This document shows positions 27,372 to 35,062 of a stretch of DNA of 64,000 nt, in pieces. The translations under genes were made by a program, and so were the position numbers. The notes beneath the pieces are model-generated. The model was not told where the DNA came from. It did not search any database and saw only the letters and a list, made by a program, of their open reading frames with translations. The stretch is taken from positions 246 through 64,245 of the forward strand of contig DIWS01000014.1 in assembly GCA_002423585.1 (NCBI GenBank), given 5' to 3'. This DNA is from Actinobacteria bacterium UBA6100 (lineage in GTDB: Bacteria > Actinomycetota > Coriobacteriia > Anaerosomatales > Anaerosomataceae). How positions within the stretch are numbered: position 1 is the stretch's first letter; every line of letters begins with the position of its first letter.

Positions 27372-27569
27372 CTAGCCGATGCCCAGCTGCTTCTTGATGA
27401 CGTTGGTATCCGCGGCGTCGACGAGTCCGTCGTGGCGGAAGTTGCGCTTACGCTTCGGGCTCTTCTTCTCCAGGATGTGGCTCTTGAAGGCCTTGGCGCG
27501 CTTGATCTTGCCGGTACCGGTGAGCTTGAACCGCTTCGCGGTACCCTTGTGGGTCTTCTGCTTGGGCAT
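27372..27569 (-). CDS. rpmI: 50S ribosomal protein L35
   Basis: A 65-residue basic ribosomal protein. The N-terminus MPKQKTHKGTAKRFKLTGTG and the C-terminal KKQLG are characteristic. ATG 27569 gives the normal length; GGAGAG lies upstream. It sits between infC (10 bases) and rplT (37 bases). Confidence 0.98.
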   Translation of the reverse strand: MPKQKTHKGTAKRFKLTGTGKIKRAKAFKSHILEKKSPKRKRNFRHDGLVDAADTNVIKKQLGIG

Positions 27570-27579
27570 CGTGTCTCTC

Positions 27580-28170
<591 letters not shown>

Positions 28171-28400
28171 AGCGTCACCTCCGGTGTACGGGGGCTCCCG
28201 TAAGCCCCTTGAATCAAGAAACGTCCCGCGGCGCTGCCGTCGGGACGTCTGAGGTGAACGCGACGCGGATGCGCCCGTTCGCTTCTTCTGACCAGACAGC
28301 TGCACTCATGTGCGCCGGCGGGTGGGGACCGATCTCGACCCTACGAGGGTGGGGTCCCTCTTCATCTATGTGCGGTTGTAAGCCTGCCGAGTATAGCGAC
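28171..28400 (-). promoter_or_regulatory. Structured leader of infC-rpmI-rplT (possible L20/IF-3 control)
   Basis: This stretch before infC has no gene. It holds two hairpins: arms ACGTCCCG/CGGGACGT (28221-28228, 28241-28248), followed on the minus strand by TTTCTTG as in an attenuator, and an upstream two-part stem (GGGACC/GGTCCC at 28325-28330 and 28353-28358, with inner ACCCT/AGGGT). Leaders in this place are bound by L20 in Firmicutes; assignment here is inference. Confidence 0.55.
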
Positions 28401-28419
28401 CGAACGACCGGGTGTCTAC

Positions 28420-29049
28420 CTACCAGCGGCCCTTGCCGCCGGGCCCGCCCTCGAGGTCTTCGAGTGTCGGTTCGGCATCCGCGAATTCCTCGGCAGCGCC
28501 TTCGTCGCCCTCGGGGATACCCTCCGGCACCGCCCATCTGAGAGTGGGACTCGCGAGCGCGAGGTCGGACTCTCCCCGAAGCGCCGCCCTGAAGGTGAGC
28601 GCATCACCGAAACGCCCTGTGAGGTTCTTCTGGACTGCGATGGTGAGCGTGCGGCGGACCCGGTCGGTGAGGTTCGGCAGGAACGCGTGCGGATCGAGCG
28701 GATCTTCGCCCGCCGAATACGGCAGCACGCCCATGAGCATCCGGTACGCGAGCACGCCGAGCGCGTAGACGTCCGCCCGCACATCCGCCGGCTTGCCGTC
28801 GAGCTGCTGCGGCGAGAGATACGCCCCGGCCTCGGCGTATGACACGGCCCCGGCCGCAGGCAGCAGTACGACCCGTCCGGGACCGGCGATGAGCACCCGC
28901 GCGGGGTTGATCGCACCGTCGGCGACACCATCCCGATGGTCAGCGCCCACACGCTCCAGAAGCGCATCGAGCAGCGCCAGGCCCTCCCCGAGCGGCAACG
29001 GCCCGTTCTCGTCCAGGTACTGCCCGAGCGTGACACCGTTCTCGATCAC
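28420..29049 (-). CDS. Truncated Ser/Thr kinase-like protein (pseudokinase C-lobe)
   Basis: A 209-residue protein resembling only the back half of a PknB-type kinase. Residues 7-55 align with the hinge, helix E and catalytic loop, and 76-150 with the activation segment to helices F-H (AYLSPQQLDG, DVRADVYALGVLAYRMLMG). The glycine loop and ATP-binding lysine are absent, the HRDIKPEN-type loop reads VADGAINPARVLI (no catalytic Asp or Lys), and the DFG region is LLPAAG. An acidic/glycine-rich tail follows. It is unlikely to phosphorylate; a scaffold or regulator is possible. GTG 29049 follows AGGGG and lies 16 bases after the histidine kinase stop. Confidence 0.7.
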   Translation of the reverse strand: MIENGVTLGQYLDENGPLPLGEGLALLDALLERVGADHRDGVADGAINPARVLIAGPGRVVLLPAAGAVSYAEAGAYLSPQQLDGKPADVRADVYALGVLAYRMLMGVLPYSAGEDPLDPHAFLPNLTDRVRRTLTIAVQKNLTGRFGDALTFRAALRGESDLALASPTLRWAVPEGIPEGDEGAAEEFADAEPTLEDLEGGPGGKGRW

Positions 29050-29065
29050 TGTGGCGCCCCTCTCA

Positions 29066-31207
29066 TCACGATCCCGCGGCGTCCGGCGGAACCTGATCCG
29101 GCAGGATGAAGGTGAATGTGGATCCGACCCCTAGCTCACTGGCGGCCTCGATCCGTCCGCCGAGACACTCGGCGAGGCGCATCGAGATGTTGAGCCCGAG
29201 ACCGGTGCCGCCGGCCTCCTCGTGTGCATGGAACCTCGAGAAACGGTCGAACGCCCGACTCAACTGGTCCGCGCTCAGCCCCGGCCCGGTGTCGCGGACC
29301 TCGAACCGGACCTGTTCGCCGTCACGAGTCACCGAAAGACGCACTTCGCCCTCGGTCGTGTATTTCAGTGCATTGCCCACGAGGTTCCACAGGATCTGCT
29401 CGACTAGGTGTGGGTCCGTCGTCGCAACCACATCGCGCCCGACGTCCAGAACCAGCGCCAGGTCGCGTTCCTCGGCTGCGCCCTGCATCGATTCGATCAC
29501 GTACGATGCGATGTCAACGGCGTCGACCCTTGTCGACTCGACCTCCACCTGACCAGCCTCGATCCGGGAGAGATCGAGTACCTGGTTCACGAGCACGAGG
29601 AGGTGCCTGCCGGAACGCTCCACCATCGCGATCTGCCGGTGTTGCTCCTCGTTGAGCGGCCCGGGAAGCTCCTCCCCCAGCAGATGCGCGAATCCGATCA
29701 CCGAGTTGAGCGGCGTACGCAACTCGTGACTCATGCTGGCGAGGAACTCGTCCTTCGCGCGCGTCGCGGTCTCCAGATGTGCCATCGCCTCGCGGAGGTC
29801 GGCTGTCTGCGCAGCGACCAGGCTCTCGAGGTTCTTCTGCTGCTCCTGGAGCGCATGCTCCGCGTCGGCCCGCGTCGTCACGTCATGGATGATCGTGTAT
29901 ATCAGCGTCCGATCCCCGAACTCCAGCGGAGTGGAATACACCTCCACCGCTCGATGCTCACCGTCGGCGCGGCGATGCCAGTACGAGCCACACTGCCGGT
30001 GACCGCTCACCGTGGCATCGATCTCATCGGCGATCACGTCGTCGGAGTCGTCGGTGAGATCGACCACAGCCATCGTCACGAGCTTCTCGACGGGATACCC
30101 GTAGAATGTCGCGGCCGCTACGTTCGCCTCAATGATACGAGCTCCCTTGGGCTCCACCAGCAGCATGGGTTGCTCGCTGCTGTGGAAGAGCGTCCGGTAG
30201 CGCGCCTCGCTCTCGGCCAGCCTCCGCTCTGCGGTCATCCGCTCGGTGACATCATGCACGATCGAGTACAGGAGCTCCCGATCCGGGGTGATCACGGGCC
30301 CGGAGAACACCTCGACGTCCCGGATGTCTCCGGACGCCAGACGGTGTTTGAAGAGGAAGTAATAGCGGCCGCGCTCCCTGGCCAGAGCCATCTCCCGGGC
30401 GATCTCGTCCGGGCCAAGCGTGTTGATGTCGCTGAGGTGCATGCCGGTCAGCTGATCGCGACTCCATCCGTAGAACTCCTCGGCAGACCGGTTGGCGTCC
30501 ACCACCTCGGCTGTGACGGGATCGATGACGAGCATCACCGACGCGCTGTTCTCGAACAGCGTCCGGTAGCGCGCCTCGCTGTCGGAGAGGAGCCGCTTCG
30601 TGCGTTCGAAGTACGCCACCAGGACGCACAGCGCCACAGAGAGCGCGAGGGCCGCCGCGACCATGAAACCGGCCGCTGCGGCATCCGGCACGCCGCGGAG
30701 CAACGGATAGTCGAGCGCGTGGAGCCCCCACAGCAAGAAGCCCACCGCCGCGATGGACGCCCAGCGTCCACCCCGGTCGCGATAGCGCCACCAGGCGTAG
30801 CCTGTGGCGATCCTGGCGATGCCTTGGATGAGGTATGCGGGGATCGCGACCAGGGTCGCCGTAAGGCCGAGCATCTGAGCCGCGACCGTGACCGCGAGCG
30901 CGGCCAGACCCGAGATGCCGAGCAGGCGCACCCGTGGCGGTCGCCCGAGGAAGCTGGCTGTGCCGGCGAGCATGAGCATCGCGTACGCGATACCCATCGC
31001 CGCAGCGAGCAGTCCGAGGAGGGTCGCACCATCCGGCAGCAGCGCCACGCCCAGGTCGAGCACGAGCCGCACCGTGTAGAGCACCCAACCCGCCGCCCAC
31101 AACTGCAGACAGCGCTCGCGCTCCGTATGTGCAAGGTACGCGAACACGGAGGCGACCACGATGCTGCCGGTCATCGACGCCAGAATCGCCGGCACGAGCC
31201 AATCCAT
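29066..31207 (-). CDS. Membrane PAS-PAS sensor histidine kinase
   Basis: A 713-residue hybrid-free sensor kinase. About seven membrane helices fill residues 1-220. Two PAS domains follow (about 235-350 and 360-475, each beginning SEARYRTLF), then a coiled coil, the HisKA dimerisation domain with the phospho-acceptor in FLASMSHELRTPLNSVIGF, and a HATPase_c domain (NLVGNALKYTT, RDTGPGL, GTGLGLNISMRL). No receiver or regulator gene adjoins it, so it is an orphan in this window. ATG 31207 has GGAGG upstream and is 31 bases after thrS. Confidence 0.9.
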   Translation of the reverse strand: MDWLVPAILASMTGSIVVASVFAYLAHTERERCLQLWAAGWVLYTVRLVLDLGVALLPDGATLLGLLAAAMGIAYAMLMLAGTASFLGRPPRVRLLGISGLAALAVTVAAQMLGLTATLVAIPAYLIQGIARIATGYAWWRYRDRGGRWASIAAVGFLLWGLHALDYPLLRGVPDAAAAGFMVAAALALSVALCVLVAYFERTKRLLSDSEARYRTLFENSASVMLVIDPVTAEVVDANRSAEEFYGWSRDQLTGMHLSDINTLGPDEIAREMALARERGRYYFLFKHRLASGDIRDVEVFSGPVITPDRELLYSIVHDVTERMTAERRLAESEARYRTLFHSSEQPMLLVEPKGARIIEANVAAATFYGYPVEKLVTMAVVDLTDDSDDVIADEIDATVSGHRQCGSYWHRRADGEHRAVEVYSTPLEFGDRTLIYTIIHDVTTRADAEHALQEQQKNLESLVAAQTADLREAMAHLETATRAKDEFLASMSHELRTPLNSVIGFAHLLGEELPGPLNEEQHRQIAMVERSGRHLLVLVNQVLDLSRIEAGQVEVESTRVDAVDIASYVIESMQGAAEERDLALVLDVGRDVVATTDPHLVEQILWNLVGNALKYTTEGEVRLSVTRDGEQVRFEVRDTGPGLSADQLSRAFDRFSRFHAHEEAGGTGLGLNISMRLAECLGGRIEAASELGVGSTFTFILPDQVPPDAAGS

Positions 31208-31238
31208 GCGCCCTCCGATCCCGGAGTCGGACGGGACC

Positions 31239-33155
31239 CTACGGTCGCTCGCTCGCCACCCGGGCGGCGAACGCCTCGAGCGCCATCGCGCCGAGATCGC
31301 CGGCGGTGCGCTCACGCACGCCTACAGTGTCGGTGTCTATCTCTTTATCCCCCACCACGAGCATGTACGGCACCTTCTGCTGCTGTGCCTTGGCGATCTT
31401 CACGCGCATGGGCTCGTTCTCGGCGTACACCTCGGCGCGCACGCCCGCCTTGTTGAGCCGCTTCGCCACGACGTCACAGTGCTCGAGATGGCGGTCGGCG
31501 ATCGGGATGATGACCGCCTGGATGGGCGCAAGCCACGTGGGGAACGCGCCGGCCGTGTGCTCGATCAGGATGCCGAGGAATCGCTCCATCGAGCCGAAGA
31601 TGGCCCTGTGCAGCATGAACGGCTGCTCGTCGGTGTTCCCTGCGGTGCGATACGTGATGTCGAAGCGCTCCGGATTGTTGAAGTCGACCTGGATGGTGGA
31701 GAGCTGCCAGATCCGACCGATGGCGTCCTTGACCTTGATGTCGATCTTGGGACCGTAGAACGCGCCATCACCCTCGTTGATCTGGTACGGCAGCCCCCAC
31801 TCCTCGAGTGCGGTCATGAGTGCTTTGGTGGCCAGATCCCAGTCCTCGTCCCGGCCCACCGACTTCTCAGGTCGGGTCGAGACCTCGGCGGTGTACTCGA
31901 AGTCGAAGGTGTCCATGATGAACTTGACGATGTCGAGCATGGCCTTGACCTCGGGGACGATCTGCTCCCCGGTGCAGAAGATGTGCGCATCGTCCTGCGT
32001 GAAGCCGCGGGCGCGCATGAGTCCGTGCACGACGCCACTCTTCTCATGGCGATACACGGTACCGAACTCGAAGAGGCGCATCGGCAGGTCGCGGTACGAG
32101 CGCATGTCCGCGCGGTACACGAGCAGCGCGCCGGGGCAGTTCATCGGCTTCACCGCATAGTCGGTGGGCTCCTTGCCCTCCCCTTCGTCGATCTGGAAGG
32201 GGTACATGTTCTCCTTGTAGTAGTCCCAGTGACCGCTCGTCTTCCAGACGTCGGCCTTGTATATGTGCGGTGTGCGGATCTCCTGGTAGCCGCGCTCGTA
32301 CAGGTCCGCCGAGAGCCACTCGATGAGTTCGTGCAGCACCCGCGCGCCCTTGGGGTGGTAGAGCACGAGGCCACTCCCGGCGAGCTCGTCGAAGTGGAAC
32401 AGGTCGAGCTCGCGGCCGAGCTTGCGGTGGTCGCGCTTCTCGGCCTCCTCGAGGCGGGTCAGATACGTCTGCAGATCCTTCTCGGAGAACCATGCGGTGC
32501 CGTATATGCGCTGCAGCATCGGCCGAGTGGAGTCGCCGCGCCAGTACGCTCCCGCGACCTTCATGAGCTTGAACGCCTTGATCCAGCCGGTATGGGGCAC
32601 GTGCGGGCCGCGGCACAGGTCCGTGAAGATGCCCGAGGTGTATGCCGAGAGCTCCTCGGCGTCGGGCAGGTCAGCGATGAGTTCGAGCTTGTACGGCTGA
32701 CCGTCGAAGACGCGCTCCGCCTCGAGCTTGTCGAGCACCATGCGCTCGAAGGGTTGTTCCTCGGCCACGATCGCACGCATCCGCTCCTCGATGGCTCCGA
32801 GGTCCTCGGGCGTGAACGTCCGGTCTATCTCGATGTCGTAGTAGAAGCCGTCCTCGATCGCGGGGCCGATACCGAACTTCGCGAGCGGGAAGAGCTGCTT
32901 GATCGCCTCGGCCATGACGTGCGCCGCCGAGTGACGGAGCAGCTCGAGGGCCTCAGGGCTGCGCTCGGTGATGATCTCGATGCGGGCACCGTCGGTGGCG
33001 ACCGTCCGGATATCGACCATGCGGCCGTCGATCCGGCCCGCGAGCGCGGCGGCGGCCAGACGTACGCCGATCCTTTCGGCGACGTCGAGCACCGTGGCGC
33101 CTTCGGGTGCCGTGAGCGGAGTGCCGTCCGGAAGGGTGACGGAGATATCAGGCAT
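31239..33155 (-). CDS. thrS: Threonyl-tRNA synthetase
   Basis: A 638-residue class II synthetase. Order: TGS domain (1-62, starting MPDISVTLPDGTPL), the zinc-dependent editing domain (LLRHSAAHVMAEAIKQLFP), catalytic core with motif 2 (RLFEFGTVYRHE) and MNCPGALLVYRADMRSYRDLP, and the C-terminal anticodon-binding domain. It starts only 19 bases after a hairpin with a T tract. It is followed closely by a histidine kinase and a pseudokinase gene, which may be co-transcribed. Confidence 0.97.
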   Translation of the reverse strand: MPDISVTLPDGTPLTAPEGATVLDVAERIGVRLAAAALAGRIDGRMVDIRTVATDGARIEIITERSPEALELLRHSAAHVMAEAIKQLFPLAKFGIGPAIEDGFYYDIEIDRTFTPEDLGAIEERMRAIVAEEQPFERMVLDKLEAERVFDGQPYKLELIADLPDAEELSAYTSGIFTDLCRGPHVPHTGWIKAFKLMKVAGAYWRGDSTRPMLQRIYGTAWFSEKDLQTYLTRLEEAEKRDHRKLGRELDLFHFDELAGSGLVLYHPKGARVLHELIEWLSADLYERGYQEIRTPHIYKADVWKTSGHWDYYKENMYPFQIDEGEGKEPTDYAVKPMNCPGALLVYRADMRSYRDLPMRLFEFGTVYRHEKSGVVHGLMRARGFTQDDAHIFCTGEQIVPEVKAMLDIVKFIMDTFDFEYTAEVSTRPEKSVGRDEDWDLATKALMTALEEWGLPYQINEGDGAFYGPKIDIKVKDAIGRIWQLSTIQVDFNNPERFDITYRTAGNTDEQPFMLHRAIFGSMERFLGILIEHTAGAFPTWLAPIQAVIIPIADRHLEHCDVVAKRLNKAGVRAEVYAENEPMRVKIAKAQQQKVPYMLVVGDKEIDTDTVGVRERTAGDLGAMALEAFAARVASERP

Positions 33156-33173
33156 GGTGCGCTGGTCCTTTCT

Positions 33174-33203
33174 AAAAGACCGAAGGCCCGCTTGCGCGGG
33201 CCC
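33174..33203 (-). terminator. Terminator between the zinc-ribbon gene and thrS
   Basis: Arms GGCCCGC/GCGGGCC (33185-33191, 33196-33202) are followed on the minus strand by TTCGGTCTTTT. The T tract ends about ten bases before the thrS Shine-Dalgarno AAAGGA, so thrS either has a promoter hidden here or depends on readthrough. Confidence 0.7.
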
Positions 33204-33209
33204 GTGGTG

Positions 33210-33656
33210 TCACTGCTTGGTCTTGCAGTACGGGCAGACCTGCCAGTCGAGCTTCAGCGGCTTGTTGCAGCTGATGCACTCCTTGCGGAGCTTCTTCATG
33301 CACGACGGACAGATCAGGAAGTCGGGTTCCACCGGCTTGAAGCATGCAGGGCACGTGGCCGCCTCGCGCTGCAACTCGGCCTCACGGGCCCGGATCTCGA
33401 GCTCGCGCTCGCGAGCGTCGTCTGCGTACTCCGGGGGACGGACGACCATGTAGATCATCCAACCGAAGACGTTGAACAGTAAGACGACGAGCGCCCAGAA
33501 CCAGGGCATCGCACCGCGCCGCTCGGCATCACGCCACGTCCAGAAGATGAGCGCCACCGAGAAGACCACGAAAAAGAGCATGCACAGGTTCGTGGCGAGA
33601 CTCACCGCAGGACTGTTGAGGATCGGGTCGAGTATCTCGCCGAACAAGTCGTTCAT
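33210..33656 (-). CDS. Membrane protein with double zinc ribbon
   Basis: A 148-residue protein of unknown function. An N-terminal membrane segment (about 20-42) and a second one (about 50-72, FWALVVLLFNVFGWMIYMVV) resemble a PLD-N type membrane anchor. A short charged helix leads to two zinc ribbons: CPACFKP..CPSCMKK and CISCNKP..CPYCKTK. ATG 33656 follows GGAAGGGGACGG; a longer frame to 33683 has weaker support. It is in the valS-folC unit and ends at a terminator. Confidence 0.75.
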   Translation of the reverse strand: MNDLFGEILDPILNSPAVSLATNLCMLFFVVFSVALIFWTWRDAERRGAMPWFWALVVLLFNVFGWMIYMVVRPPEYADDARERELEIRAREAELQREAATCPACFKPVEPDFLICPSCMKKLRKECISCNKPLKLDWQVCPYCKTKQ

Positions 33657-33759
33657 TCCGTCCCCTTCCGGGAATATGGACACACGCCTGATGCCCCCCT
33701 GAGTACAGGCGATGTCGAAGAGACTACCGGGATTCTAGCAGAAGAACGCCTTCGAACCT

Positions 33760-35061
33760 CTACTGCACGAAGAGCGCCCGCACGGCACCCGCCGTGTAGA
33801 GACTCCCCGTGACCACCACCCCTGCTCCGGCACGCTCCGCAGCGGCGAGCGCCCTGCCGATGTCCGGCTCCACGACAGGCGGTTCGCCGGTCTCCGCCTC
33901 GACGACCGCGGCGAGCGCACCGGCCGACATGCACCGCGGCGAACCGTTCTCGGTCACCACGAACGATCTCGCACAGGGAGTGAGTGCACGCACGATGCCC
34001 CCGGCGTCCTTGTCCGCCAGGATCGCCAGTACGATCACCGGCGGCTCGCCGCCGAAGGCCTCGGCGATCGCGGTGGCGAGCATCCCGGCGGCCTGTGGAT
34101 TGTGCGCGCCGTCGATGACGAGCGGCGGGTCCTTGCGGAGCAGCTCGAACCGGCCCGGGAGGCGCAGTATCTTGGCCACCTGCTCGCCGGCATCCGACTC
34201 GCCCACCTCCCACAGCGCGACGCCCACCGCGGTCATCGCGGTGGCGATGTTCGGAGCCTGATACGAGGGGGCGCGGAGCGTCGCGCGGCGCGTGTGCACC
34301 CCGCACAGGTCCACATCGACCGTGAGCGTCCCTCCGGGCGTGCGGGGGCGCCGCACGATCCGCCAGGTCACGTCGGGGTCGTGCCCGACGCCCACCCGTG
34401 CCACATACGGACTCGTCATCTCGACCGCGCGGTTCTCGAAGATGTGCTCCACACCCTCGCACCCGGGCCCGATGACCACGACCGAATCGCGCTTGATGAT
34501 GTGCGACTTGTCGACCGCGATCTCCTCACGGGTCGTACCGAGGCGATCGGTGTGATCGAGCCCCACGCCGGTGATCACAGCCACTGCAGGATCGACCACA
34601 CTCGTGGCATCCCACCGCCCACCCATCCCCACCTCGAGCACGGCCCACTCCACCCCACGGGTCCTGAAGAGCCAGAACGCCGCAGCGGTGAGCAGCTCGA
34701 ACTCGGTGAATTCCCTGCCGAGCGCTTCGGCCGCGGTGAACACCTCGCTGAGTGCCCGGGCCAGCTCCTCTTCACCGACCGGCGTGCCGTCGATCTCAAA
34801 GCGCTCCGTGTACGAGATGAGGTGAGGGCTCGTATAGCAGCCAGCGGTGTGGCCCATCGCGTTCAGCCCGGCCCCGATCATCCGCACCACGGATGTCTTG
34901 CCGTTGGTTCCGGTCACCTGTATGCAGCGGAAGGCCCTCTGCGGCGAGCCGAGCGCGTTCGTGAGCGTCCGGATGCCCTCGAGCGAGGGGTTGATACCGA
35001 ATCGCAACGCTTGGCCCAGTCGCTCGATCGCCTGCTCGTACGTGAGAGTGGCGGCCGCCAT
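33760..35061 (-). CDS. folC: Folylpolyglutamate synthase / dihydrofolate synthase
   Basis: A 433-residue Mur-ligase superfamily enzyme adding glutamate to folates. The ATP loop reads VTGTNGKTSVVRMI, followed by SPHLISYTERFEIDG and VLEVGMGGRWDATSVVDP, all typical of FolC. The C-terminal domain has LVIDGAHNPQAA. ATG 35061 lies one base beyond the valS stop codon (TGAGATG), so the two are coupled; GTG 35079 inside valS is an alternative start. Confidence 0.95.
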   Translation of the reverse strand: MAAATLTYEQAIERLGQALRFGINPSLEGIRTLTNALGSPQRAFRCIQVTGTNGKTSVVRMIGAGLNAMGHTAGCYTSPHLISYTERFEIDGTPVGEEELARALSEVFTAAEALGREFTEFELLTAAAFWLFRTRGVEWAVLEVGMGGRWDATSVVDPAVAVITGVGLDHTDRLGTTREEIAVDKSHIIKRDSVVVIGPGCEGVEHIFENRAVEMTSPYVARVGVGHDPDVTWRIVRRPRTPGGTLTVDVDLCGVHTRRATLRAPSYQAPNIATAMTAVGVALWEVGESDAGEQVAKILRLPGRFELLRKDPPLVIDGAHNPQAAGMLATAIAEAFGGEPPVIVLAILADKDAGGIVRALTPCARSFVVTENGSPRCMSAGALAAVVEAETGEPPVVEPDIGRALAAAERAGAGVVVTGSLYTAGAVRALFVQ

Positions 35062-35062
35062 C

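Noticed and set aside
29408..33482. Long plus-strand open frames opposite the histidine kinase and thrS
   Set aside because: Their translations mirror codon bias of the minus-strand genes; no motifs and no promoter.
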